Origin: JBPEWY01 sp965224095
Lineage (GTDB): Bacteria; Bacteroidota; Bacteroidia; Flavobacteriales; Flavobacteriaceae
Direction of reading: 5' to 3'
DNA length: 64,000 nt
Assembly: GCA_965224095.1 (NCBI GenBank)
Contig: OZ245039.1
Location: forward strand, 1,364,001 to 1,428,000
Below are positions 35,090 to 43,617 of the stretch, piece by piece (position 1 is the first letter of the stretch; each line of letters starts with the position of its first letter). Below the pieces are notes generated by a model, which worked only from the letters and a program-made list of their open reading frames with translations, was not told the origin of the DNA and made no database searches. The position numbers were made by a program, and so were the translations under genes.

Positions 35090-36422
35090 GCGGCTTCTAA
35101 CACGTTTTCCATATAGTTTACTATGGGTAAGTGCTGCAATATGTATTCTTTTTTTCAACTGCTCGAAAAAAGGGAATACCACAACCCCTACCGTATATAT
35201 TAAAAAAACCTGGAAGGGGTACGAGCTTATCAGAAACGGAAAGTGTTTCTATATTAAAGGAGCTTCCGGAGATTCCCATTTTAAGGAGCTCAGTGATGCC
35301 GGTGCCAATACGATACGAATTTACGATACCACCCGTCTAAAGATAAAACTTGATCAGGCTCATAAACTGGGGTTAGCAGTAATTATGGATCTCCCGGTTC
35401 CCCGGTTACGTATAAGAGACACCATTTATAATAATCCCATTCGCGTTGAAAGGCTCAAAGCCAGGATTAAAGATTTTGTAGACCAATATAAAAATCACCC
35501 TGCTGTACTTTATTGGATACTGGGAAATGAGATAGAATACCCGGATTTACCTGGCAACAAGCATTTTTATAGTACGTTTAACGATTTGATTGATCTTGTA
35601 CATCAGATAGACCCGAATCATCCGGTTAGCACAGCAGTTCCCAATATTAACAGGTCTCAGGTGCTTAGTATGGCTATCAAGAGCCCGAAAATCGATTTAC
35701 TGTCAATTAACACTTTCGGGCATTTGAGCTCCTTACAAAAACGAATGGCTACCATAGCCCTTTTGTGGAAAGGGCCTTACGTTTTTACCGAATGGGGTAT
35801 TAACGGACCCTGGGAAGCTCAAAATACTACCTGGGGGGCTCCTATAGAACAAACAAGCACTAAAAAGGCTGAGCATTATACAGATCGTTACACAAAATAT
35901 ATCAATGGTATTAAGGACAACAGATGCCTTGGCAGCCTTGTATTTTACTGGGGGCAAAAGCAGGAACGAACCCATACATGGTATAGCCTGTTTTCGGAAA
36001 CCGGAGTTCCTACACAGTCTGTATTTGCTTTGGAGAACCTGTGGAAGAACCGCGATAAAACTTTTAAAGGTGTTGCGTTAAATTATATGTTAATTAATCA
36101 AAAAGGAGCTCCCGAAAGTATTGTACTGTTACCTGAAACCCAGAATAATGCTTCTTTATTTTTAAATAAATCCAATACAGACTCTATTAAAATACGATGG
36201 GAAATCAGACCGGAGAACTGGTATTATTTTAAATGGGATAAAGAACGTAAAACCATCCCTCTTTCAGGACTTATTTCTCGTAATAAGGGCGCCTCGATTT
36301 CCTTTCAAACTCCTGTAGAGGAAGGCCCCTATCGCCTATTTGTATATGTAGAAGATTCTTCCGGTTATATGGCTTCAACCAATACCCCATTTTATGTTTT
36401 AGCCCATACACATGAAAAATAA
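35088..36422 (+). CDS. glycoside-hydrolase-like TIM-barrel lipoprotein
   Basis: 444 residues. An N-terminal hydrophobic segment ends in LFFNC (Cys25), probably a lipoprotein with an unusual Asn before the Cys. A clan GH-A-like TIM barrel spans about 45-320: NEx acid/base candidate Glu148 in YWILGNEIEY, and nucleophile candidate Glu234 in VFTEWG. An Ig-like beta domain follows (about 335-440). The barrel opening (KGASGDSHFKELSDAGANTIRIYD) resembles GH2/GH5-type enzymes. Its stop overlaps by 11 bases the start of the synthase fusion, so the two are translationally coupled and probably act on the same polysaccharide. Confidence 0.85.
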   Translation: MRLLTRFPYSLLWVSAAICILFFNCSKKGNTTTPTVYIKKTWKGYELIRNGKCFYIKGASGDSHFKELSDAGANTIRIYDTTRLKIKLDQAHKLGLAVIMDLPVPRLRIRDTIYNNPIRVERLKARIKDFVDQYKNHPAVLYWILGNEIEYPDLPGNKHFYSTFNDLIDLVHQIDPNHPVSTAVPNINRSQVLSMAIKSPKIDLLSINTFGHLSSLQKRMATIALLWKGPYVFTEWGINGPWEAQNTTWGAPIEQTSTKKAEHYTDRYTKYINGIKDNRCLGSLVFYWGQKQERTHTWYSLFSETGVPTQSVFALENLWKNRDKTFKGVALNYMLINQKGAPESIVLLPETQNNASLFLNKSNTDSIKIRWEIRPENWYYFKWDKERKTIPLSGLISRNKGASISFQTPVEEGPYRLFVYVEDSSGYMASTNTPFYVLAHTHEK

Positions 36423-39400
36423 AGATCCCCGAATATTACCCCCTACCCGATGGGAATTATTTACCATTAGACTACTCGTTGTTCTAGGTGTGGTAAGCAT
36501 TGTCAATTTTGTATATTGGTTTTTTCAGCCCGAATATCAATCGAATACATTTCTTTATATCCTTTTGGCCATCACCATTATCTACGGTTTGCTTCGCAAA
36601 TTCTATATGTGGTATCATTATCTAAACATCTCGGTTCCGGAAAAACCTGCAATTGATCAATCATTTACCGTAGATATTCTAACCACTTATTTCCCGGGAG
36701 AACCCTATGAAATGATTGAGAATACCCTTAAGGCCATACAAAATATCAACTATCCACACACCGCTTACCTATGTGATGAGGCCAACGATCCATATCTCAT
36801 TGAACTTTGCAAAAAACTAAATGTAAAACACATTACGAGGTCAAACAGGATTAATGCCAAAGCCGGTAATATTAATAATGGATTAAAATATGCCACCGGC
36901 GATATTTGTGTAATTCTGGATCCGGATCATATTCCGGAGCCCCATTTTCTCGATCCGATTATTCCTCATTTTAACAATCCGGAAATCGGCTATGTTCAAA
37001 TAGTACAATCTTATTATAATTTAAGAGAATCCCTGGTTGCAAAAGGTGCTGCCGAACAGACTTTTCAGTTCTATGGCCCTATGATGATGACCATGAACAG
37101 TTACGGAACCGTAAATGCTATTGGAGCTAACTGTACGTTTCGCAGAGCCGCACTTGACAGTATAGGCGGGCATGCTCCCGGTTTGGCAGAAGATATGCAT
37201 ACTGCCATGCTTTTACATGCAAAGGGTTGGAAATCCGTATATATACCTCAGGTTCTGGCCAAAGGCTTGGCACCTTCCAGTTTACTATCTTTTTATAAGC
37301 AACAGCTAAAATGGGCCCGCGGTACTTTTGACCTCTTGTTTAAAGTATATCCCAAACTATTCACAAAGTTTACTTTCAAACAAAAAATCCATTACGGATT
37401 ACTTCCTTTGCACTATTTAATCGGGGTTATGTATTTTTTTAGTTTTATGATCCCAATCCTTTCATTGCTTACCTCCAGGACTCCGTGGAGTGGAAATTTC
37501 ATATACTTTATAATGATCACATTTCCTGTAGCTGTAAGCAGTCTTCTAATCCGATCGTATATTCAAAAATGGGTTATAGAAAAAAAGGAACGCGGATTTC
37601 ACCTGATCGGTGGATTGCTGCAAATTACTACCTGGTGGATTTATTTCCTGGGGTTTTTCTATACACTTATCAATAAAAAGGTACCCTACCTTCCGACGCC
37701 GAAAGACGGTGAGGAGAAAACCAATCTGGCCATTACCATTCCAAATGTTTGTATTGGGTTATTGTCGGTTTTTTCGGTTTTCTACGGATTATCGAGAGAT
37801 TTTACTCCCTTTGCTCTGATTATGGCGGGATTTGCTCTTTTAAATACCTTTTTTATGTTTTTTAGTGTATATCTGGCTACCAGAACCACAAATAAAAATC
37901 AGATTTTACGCAGTATGCTAAATGAGTATACGGTATCTTTTTTAGTGAAGATAAAGCAGTTGTTCAGGGGTTTTTCATCGCTTCTTTTCAAAGTATCCAA
38001 TCGGATAGCATTGCCGGGGTTAATCTTCACATTGCTTGTTTCTCAACTAGCAGTTGAGCGGTATGAATATAATCAATGGGAAGGAGTACGTCCTATTTAC
38101 ACCAAAAAACATAAACAGTTGTATAAAGGTATTTTTTATCCATCTGAAGAGGGCGGCAAATCTAATATTAAATCCGTTCGTTTACTTGAAAAAACTACGC
38201 AAGAGCATTTTGATATCGTTTCGCTTTATCATGCGTGGGGTGATAAAAATGTCGCAGTTTTTCCTGAAAAAGAAATCTCGGATATTTACGCAAACAATGC
38301 AATCCCGTTACTAAGCTGGGAACCCTGGGGACAGCACATGATTGCTGGCGATTCCGTCCCGGAACTCAAAGAGGAAAAACACATTTTTAAACATATTGCT
38401 GCGGGTACTCTGGATTCTTATATCATACAGGTCGGAAAAAAAATCAAAGCTCTTAACCGCCCTCTTTTTTTGAGATTCGCACATGAATTTGACAATCCCA
38501 ACTATCCCTGGTCCTACTCCGGAGGAAACAGCGCGGAAGACTTTAAAAATGCATGGATTCACGTTCATACTATTTTCAATAAAATTGGTGTGTATAATGC
38601 TATTTGGGTATGGAACCCCTGGACATATAAAAACTTAGAGGCTTTTTATCCCGGAGACAATTATGTTGACTGGATAGGGATAACCGCTTTAAATTATGGA
38701 ACATTGAATAAAGACGGGAAATGGTATAGTTTCGAAGAGCTATACCATCCGTATAGCGAAGCATTAAAAAAACTATCCGCCAAACCCGTTATGCTGGCGG
38801 AGTTCGGCTCATTAAAACGCGGCGGTGATCAGGAAGCGTGGCTTAAAAAAGCCATTGTGGCAATCAACACTAAATACCCTAATATTAAAAGCGTTGTATT
38901 GTTTAATAGCAGTATTGATAAAAATGTTCCGAAATCCAATACGGCTTCCGAAGTGACTTTGCTGGATTGGAGCACTCATTCTTTGGGGTTTATGAAGCAT
39001 TTAACCGTAAGTACCCCTCCGGACTATTTACAACATTCCATAACCTCCATAGACGGTTCGGCAAAGGTTTTATATGCCGATGCTTCTCTTTCAACCGTAA
39101 ACAACTGGCGTCTTAAAGGGGTAACCTACAAGAAAGGACAAAACTGGTTTCACAACTATTATGTTCCTTCCAGGGAATCGCTTTTAAAAGATTTTAAACT
39201 CATGGCCGAAGCAGGTATAAATACCATTAAATATCAAGGACCTACGGTATACGACCACAACATCCTAAACCTCGCTAAAACGCATGGTTTCCAAATTATA
39301 TACAGCCTGTATATTCCTGGAAATATTGATTTTATCAGGGACAAGCACAAACTAAAAAAGCTTGAAAATCGAATCCTGAAAACGGTAAGAAACGTCGGGG

Positions 39401-40236
39401 CCAATACAAATATAATTGCGTGGAATTTGGGTAATGATACCTGGAATGAATTGCAGGAATATTATAATAAGCCTATTTTAACCTATCAACGCAATGCATA
39501 TTTAAAATGGGTTAAGCTATTGCTGGAGAAGATCAAAAAAATTGACAAAAAGCCTGTGATCTTAGAGTTAAAACTATCGTCACAAACCAGCCTTGTCATT
39601 GATCAATTCATTAGCCGCGGGCTTAAACCGGATTGTTATGGTCTTCTTACGCGTGATTCTATGCATTTAAGCAGTTTCCAGTTGTACGCTCGTGCAAAAA
39701 AAATCCCATTTATTATAAATATAAACTCTCTAGAAAACGTAACTTCTTTACCGGAGGGTAATTATATTATTGGAAACTGGCAGGATCAAAGAGAGAGCCA
39801 TTTGGTTTCTTTTGACGGATTACTGGATTTTAAAGGGCGCAGAAAAAAGGTATTCTACGAAGTAAAAAATAACAGAAAAATACAATTCCCGGATTCGGCC
39901 CGTGTTAAGTTTAATATTTTACGTCCGTCGGTAGTGATTACCAAGAACCGAAAAGTTACATATCGTGCTATGGTACTAAAAGAAAATCAATGGCAATACG
40001 CAAGCAGTCAGGATCCGAAGTTTTCGCTGGAATGGTGGCTTGTTAAAAACGATCATTTCGGAAATCCCATTGCTGTGAAACAGGTATCCCGGAATGAAAA
40101 AGCAGCAATTAACATCCCCGATGAATATCAGCGATATAAACTTCTTTTAAAAGTTATCAGCTTTGAAGGCGTGGAAACTATTGAAACATCACTGAATACC
40201 CCCTTACACTCCTCCCGGCAACTACCTTCGAGGTAA
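36412..40236 (+). CDS. GT2 polysaccharide synthase fused to GH26 and a degenerate glycosidase domain
   Basis: 1274 residues. Two N-terminal helices lead to a BcsA-like GT2 domain (about 70-325): Asp170-x-Asp172 (DPDH), Glu260-Asp261 (AED) and Gln297-x-x-Lys300-Trp301. Five more helices follow, with a gating-loop-like YLPTPK between them, then a last helix near 530-550. The rest should be periplasmic: a GH26 domain (about 565-850, acid/base Glu692 in RFAHEF, nucleophile Glu797 in LAEFGS), a GH-A-like barrel (about 885-1150) whose acid/base Glu is Asp1009 (LGNDTW), and an Ig-like end. The last two match the plan of the upstream lipoprotein. Likely makes and trims a beta-linked exopolysaccharide; product unknown. 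Confidence 0.88.
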   Translation: MKNKDPRILPPTRWELFTIRLLVVLGVVSIVNFVYWFFQPEYQSNTFLYILLAITIIYGLLRKFYMWYHYLNISVPEKPAIDQSFTVDILTTYFPGEPYEMIENTLKAIQNINYPHTAYLCDEANDPYLIELCKKLNVKHITRSNRINAKAGNINNGLKYATGDICVILDPDHIPEPHFLDPIIPHFNNPEIGYVQIVQSYYNLRESLVAKGAAEQTFQFYGPMMMTMNSYGTVNAIGANCTFRRAALDSIGGHAPGLAEDMHTAMLLHAKGWKSVYIPQVLAKGLAPSSLLSFYKQQLKWARGTFDLLFKVYPKLFTKFTFKQKIHYGLLPLHYLIGVMYFFSFMIPILSLLTSRTPWSGNFIYFIMITFPVAVSSLLIRSYIQKWVIEKKERGFHLIGGLLQITTWWIYFLGFFYTLINKKVPYLPTPKDGEEKTNLAITIPNVCIGLLSVFSVFYGLSRDFTPFALIMAGFALLNTFFMFFSVYLATRTTNKNQILRSMLNEYTVSFLVKIKQLFRGFSSLLFKVSNRIALPGLIFTLLVSQLAVERYEYNQWEGVRPIYTKKHKQLYKGIFYPSEEGGKSNIKSVRLLEKTTQEHFDIVSLYHAWGDKNVAVFPEKEISDIYANNAIPLLSWEPWGQHMIAGDSVPELKEEKHIFKHIAAGTLDSYIIQVGKKIKALNRPLFLRFAHEFDNPNYPWSYSGGNSAEDFKNAWIHVHTIFNKIGVYNAIWVWNPWTYKNLEAFYPGDNYVDWIGITALNYGTLNKDGKWYSFEELYHPYSEALKKLSAKPVMLAEFGSLKRGGDQEAWLKKAIVAINTKYPNIKSVVLFNSSIDKNVPKSNTASEVTLLDWSTHSLGFMKHLTVSTPPDYLQHSITSIDGSAKVLYADASLSTVNNWRLKGVTYKKGQNWFHNYYVPSRESLLKDFKLMAEAGINTIKYQGPTVYDHNILNLAKTHGFQIIYSLYIPGNIDFIRDKHKLKKLENRILKTVRNVGANTNIIAWNLGNDTWNELQEYYNKPILTYQRNAYLKWVKLLLEKIKKIDKKPVILELKLSSQTSLVIDQFISRGLKPDCYGLLTRDSMHLSSFQLYARAKKIPFIININSLENVTSLPEGNYIIGNWQDQRESHLVSFDGLLDFKGRRKKVFYEVKNNRKIQFPDSARVKFNILRPSVVITKNRKVTYRAMVLKENQWQYASSQDPKFSLEWWLVKNDHFGNPIAVKQVSRNEKAAINIPDEYQRYKLLLKVISFEGVETIETSLNTPLHSSRQLPSR

Positions 40237-41157
40237 AAATACTTCTGCCATCATACACCGGGCACTTCCTCCTCCACAAGCTTCAATGGTATCTAACGAA
40301 CTGCTTACTATATCGGAGTGTTTTTTTATAATATCTTTCTGATCCGGATCAAGACTATTGTAAGCAGCCTGGCTCATGACCAGATATTTTTTACCTGCTT
40401 TTGCCTGCACCTGAAGCATATTCCCGGTAAAATTACATACTTGCTTTTCGGTAATACTTATAATTTCTTTCCCGTCTTTTTTCAGGTGTTTTACAACATT
40501 CTTTCGTTCCTTTTTATCGTCAATACTATCCAAACATATTACGGCAAAAGTTTCACCGAGGCACATCATTACATTCGTGTGATAGATTGCCTCTCGTTTT
40601 CCATTTACCGTCTGATTTGCCGTAAAAATAACCGGTGTGAATTCGAAATCCTCGCAAAATTCAATAAACAAATCTTCGTGTGCTCTGGGCGATAAAGTGC
40701 AATATGCTTTCCGGTTTACTCTATCCAGACAGACGCTTCCGGTTCCTTCCAAAAAAACACCTTCTTCTTCGGCACTCGTATAATCAATTATGTTTTTAAT
40801 ATGAAACCCTTCTTCTTCCAGTAATTCCAACACATCTTCACGACGTTCATGGCGTCTGTTTTCGGCGAACATCGGGTATAAGCCCACGGTTCCATTTTCG
40901 TGAAAGGAAATCCAATTATTCGGAAAAATAGAATCCGGAGTGTCAAATTCATGGGTATCACTAATAACCAAGACCTTGACCCCCACTGACCTAAGTTTAT
41001 CTACATAGGCATCAAATTCCTGTTGTGCCTTTACATTTACTGCATCCGGAAGTAAATTATCCAGTACTTTCTGATAATAGTTATTCACCGCAGTTTGTTC
41101 GTTCATTCTGAAATTTACAGGGCGAACCATCAGTATGGTATTGGTAGTTTGCTTCAT
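40222..41157 (-). CDS. CtlX-like amidinotransferase/deiminase-fold hydrolase
   Basis: 311 residues from the ATG at 41157; the frame runs 27 codons further upstream into the neighbouring gene and is less likely. The guanidine-modifying fold is marked by Glu137 in FLEGTGS, His193 in IYHTNVMM and Cys301 in GGGSARCMMAEVF, the family catalytic set. The arrangement matches the citrulline-utilisation hydrolase CtlX group; substrate assignment is tentative. The 3' end overlaps the end of the convergent synthase fusion by 15 bases. Second of a tandem pair of related enzymes. Confidence 0.88.
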   Translation of the reverse strand: MKQTTNTILMVRPVNFRMNEQTAVNNYYQKVLDNLLPDAVNVKAQQEFDAYVDKLRSVGVKVLVISDTHEFDTPDSIFPNNWISFHENGTVGLYPMFAENRRHERREDVLELLEEEGFHIKNIIDYTSAEEEGVFLEGTGSVCLDRVNRKAYCTLSPRAHEDLFIEFCEDFEFTPVIFTANQTVNGKREAIYHTNVMMCLGETFAVICLDSIDDKKERKNVVKHLKKDGKEIISITEKQVCNFTGNMLQVQAKAGKKYLVMSQAAYNSLDPDQKDIIKKHSDIVSSSLDTIEACGGGSARCMMAEVFLPRR

Positions 41158-41207
41158 ATAAATTTTCGTTACAATTAATCTTCTGTTATCCGCATTTTGT
41201 ATAAAAC

Positions 41208-42122
41208 TTAATCTCTTGTAAGGGGCATGGTAGAACAACGTAAAAGTCCCTCTTGTTTTGCAATTTCAGCATACGGTACTTCTTCTACCGTAAACCCTTT
41301 ACTTCGAAGCCATGTATTTAATCTTGTAAAATTCCGTTCGGAAATAATTACCTCTTCAGAAATAGAAAAGATATTGCTATTCATATAATACATTTCATCT
41401 TTATCAATTTCAAATACATTTTCTCTACCAAAGAAATTAATAAGCCATTGATATTCCTCGGCTACCAGAAATCCGTTTTTATGAATAATGGCCATATCAT
41501 TTCCTATGGGCTGAAAGCAACAATCCAGATGGAGCGCATTTTCCTTCGGGTCTGTATTGGATTTTCTGAGTTCAAACGATTTAACCATTTTATCCGGAAA
41601 TAATTCCTGTATTGCTATTACCGCATCCATATTGGTTCGGGCAGTAATATAATCGGGATAATCCGGTCCGGAATATACTCCTATAAATATGTAATCGTTC
41701 CAGGGCATTACATCTCCACCTTCTATATGACATTCTTCAGGGAGCCTAATAATATTTTCCGGGGCAATCTGTTCCCATACGTGTTTTATGGCCTGTATTT
41801 CACGGTCTCTATCCGGAAGGATATTAGCTATAACAAACTTATCTTCAATTATAAATGCTATATCTCTGGCAAATATCTGATTGTAATTTTTAATCACATC
41901 CGGGCGATACACTTTTACGTCATACTTTTTAAAAACATTTGCAACGGCCTCCATTTCCAAAATCATATCTTCTTCTTTCGGATAGGTTCCGGCCAGCACG
42001 TGTTGTCTGCTTTTAGGGTCGTAACATTCGTCTGGTTCAGGGACGGGTCCGTTGCTTTGGGCTGTCCCAAGAATCACCGCCCTTAAGCGAGATGTTTCGT
42101 TTTTGATATTAAGCTTAAGCAT
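41208..42122 (-). CDS. arginine deiminase-related amidinohydrolase
   Basis: 304 residues with the same fold as the neighbour 50 bases downstream but clearly different in sequence. The substrate-binding FARD is at 84-87; catalytic candidates are Glu134 in HIEGGD, His198 in ALHLDCC and Cys296 in LLRCSTMPL. This resembles dimethylargininase / glycine amidinotransferase-type enzymes; it could deiminate arginine or a derivative. With carA and the CtlX-like gene nearby, a link to arginine or citrulline metabolism is reasonable but inferred. Preceded by the gltA terminator. Confidence 0.88.
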   Translation of the reverse strand: MLKLNIKNETSRLRAVILGTAQSNGPVPEPDECYDPKSRQHVLAGTYPKEEDMILEMEAVANVFKKYDVKVYRPDVIKNYNQIFARDIAFIIEDKFVIANILPDRDREIQAIKHVWEQIAPENIIRLPEECHIEGGDVMPWNDYIFIGVYSGPDYPDYITARTNMDAVIAIQELFPDKMVKSFELRKSNTDPKENALHLDCCFQPIGNDMAIIHKNGFLVAEEYQWLINFFGRENVFEIDKDEMYYMNSNIFSISEEVIISERNFTRLNTWLRSKGFTVEEVPYAEIAKQEGLLRCSTMPLTRD

Positions 42123-42131
42123 ATATGGTAA

Positions 42132-42162
42132 AAAAGCTTCATAGTTGTTCTACGAAGCTTTT
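42132..42162 (-). terminator. terminator after gltA
   Basis: Stem of 9 bp (AAAAGCTTC, 42132-42140, with 42154-42162), one mismatch, then 3 more pairs, 5-base loop. On the minus strand a run of T follows. Ends 19 bases after the gltA stop and just before the next gene's ATG at 42122, whose promoter must therefore lie in or very near the hairpin unless there is readthrough. Confidence 0.75.
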
Positions 42163-42180
42163 AAATTTAAGTCATTTAAA

Positions 42181-43464
42181 TTATCTCTTTTCAATAGCCT
42201 TGAAAGGTCTTTCGGTTGGTCCCGTATAAATTTGTCTGGGACGCCCGATAGGCTCTCCGTTAAGCCTCATCTCTCTCCATTGCGCGATCCATCCGGGAAG
42301 TCTTCCCAGGGCAAACATCACGGTAAACATATCTACGGGTATTCCCATAGCCCTGTATATAATGCCCGAATAAAAATCAACATTCGGATATAGTTTTCTT
42401 TTTACAAAATACTCGTCTTCCAATGCTTCTTTTTCCAGCCCTTTAGCAATGTCAAGAATAGGGTCGACCACTCCGAGATCTTCTAAAACTTCATCGGCCG
42501 ATTTTTTAATAATCCTGGCTCTGGGGTCAAAATTCTTATATACGCGATGTCCAAATCCCATTAAGCGAAAAGGATCCGATTTATCTTTTGCTTTAGCCAT
42601 ATACTTTTTAGTATCTCCACCGTCTTCCTTAATGGCTTCGAGCATTTCCAAAACGGCCTGATTGGCTCCTCCGTGCAAAGGGCCCCAAAGAGCAGAAATT
42701 CCCGCCGATAACGACGCAAACAGTCCGGCATGCGATGACCCTACAATCCGCACGGTAGACGTAGAGCAATTTTGTTCATGATCGGCATGGAGAATCAGTA
42801 ATTTATCAAGCGCTTCCAGAACAATGGGGTTTGTTGTATATTCTTCATTAGGTTTCTTAAACATCATTTTCAGGATATTCTCAACGTAGCCTAACGAATT
42901 ATCTCCGTAATCAAGCGGCAATCCTTGCTTTTTACGCATAGTCCAGGCCACCAGTACGGGAAATTTCCCCATAATCCTAACGATAGCATTATACATAGCC
43001 TCTTCCGAATTAACATTTACGGACGAAGGGTTAAATGCGGTCAGCGCACTGGTCAGCGATGATAAAACACCCATCGGGTGTGCCGATTTTGGAAAGGCAT
43101 CCAAAATTTTCTTTATATCATCATCAACCACCGATTGTGCTTTAATGTCTTTGTGGAACTTTAATAATTGCTCCTCATCGGGTAAATCTCCAAATATTAA
43201 TAAATATGCTACTTCAAGAAAATCTGCTTTTTCTGCCAGTTCTTCTATGGTATATCCTCTATATCTCAATACTCCTTTTTCCCCATCCAGGTAAGTGATA
43301 GCACTGGTACAAGATCCGGTATTCTTATAGCCGGGATCCAGTGTGACCATACCACTGACTCCCCGAAGAGTTTTTATATTTATACCTATTTCATTTTCAG
43401 AACCAACTGTTGTAGGAAATTCATAGGAATCTCCCTTAAAAGTTAAAATAGCTTTATCAGTCAT
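42181..43464 (-). CDS. gltA: citrate synthase
   Basis: 427-residue hexameric-type citrate synthase condensing acetyl-CoA and oxaloacetate at the entry of the TCA cycle. Active-site segments are GSSHAGLFAS with the following LWGPLHGGANQ (His), MGFGHRVYKNFDPRA (His) and VDFYSGIIYRAMG (Asp). The N-terminal extension of about 45 residues is that of the type II enzymes. Flanked by terminators on both sides, so a separate transcription unit. Confidence 0.96.
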   Translation of the reverse strand: MTDKAILTFKGDSYEFPTTVGSENEIGINIKTLRGVSGMVTLDPGYKNTGSCTSAITYLDGEKGVLRYRGYTIEELAEKADFLEVAYLLIFGDLPDEEQLLKFHKDIKAQSVVDDDIKKILDAFPKSAHPMGVLSSLTSALTAFNPSSVNVNSEEAMYNAIVRIMGKFPVLVAWTMRKKQGLPLDYGDNSLGYVENILKMMFKKPNEEYTTNPIVLEALDKLLILHADHEQNCSTSTVRIVGSSHAGLFASLSAGISALWGPLHGGANQAVLEMLEAIKEDGGDTKKYMAKAKDKSDPFRLMGFGHRVYKNFDPRARIIKKSADEVLEDLGVVDPILDIAKGLEKEALEDEYFVKRKLYPNVDFYSGIIYRAMGIPVDMFTVMFALGRLPGWIAQWREMRLNGEPIGRPRQIYTGPTERPFKAIEKR

Positions 43465-43571
43465 TTATTTTGAAGATTTAAACTCATTTGTAAGTATTGC
43501 GAAAATACGAAATAAAGCGCAAAAAAAGGAGACAGCTTTATATACTTTTAACAGGAAATTCCATAAAAAAA

Positions 43572-43592
43572 GCGAATGTGAAATACATTCGC
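43572..43592 (-). terminator. terminator after eno
   Basis: GCGAATGT (43572-43579) pairs with ACATTCGC (43585-43592), loop GAAAT, followed on the minus strand by a seven-T run (43571-43565). It lies 25 bases beyond the eno stop codon. Confidence 0.85.
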
Positions 43593-43617
43593 CCTTTTGT
43601 CTTCAAAATTTAAGTCT

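Noticed and set aside
35090..35182. Upstream part of the minus-strand frame opposite the glycosidase lipoprotein
   Set aside because: It lies antisense to a convincing signal peptide; only the intergenic part is kept as a very tentative remnant.
41158..41238. 27-codon extension of the CtlX-like gene
   Set aside because: Would overlap the upstream amidinohydrolase gene; the ATG at 41157 gives a normal N-terminus.
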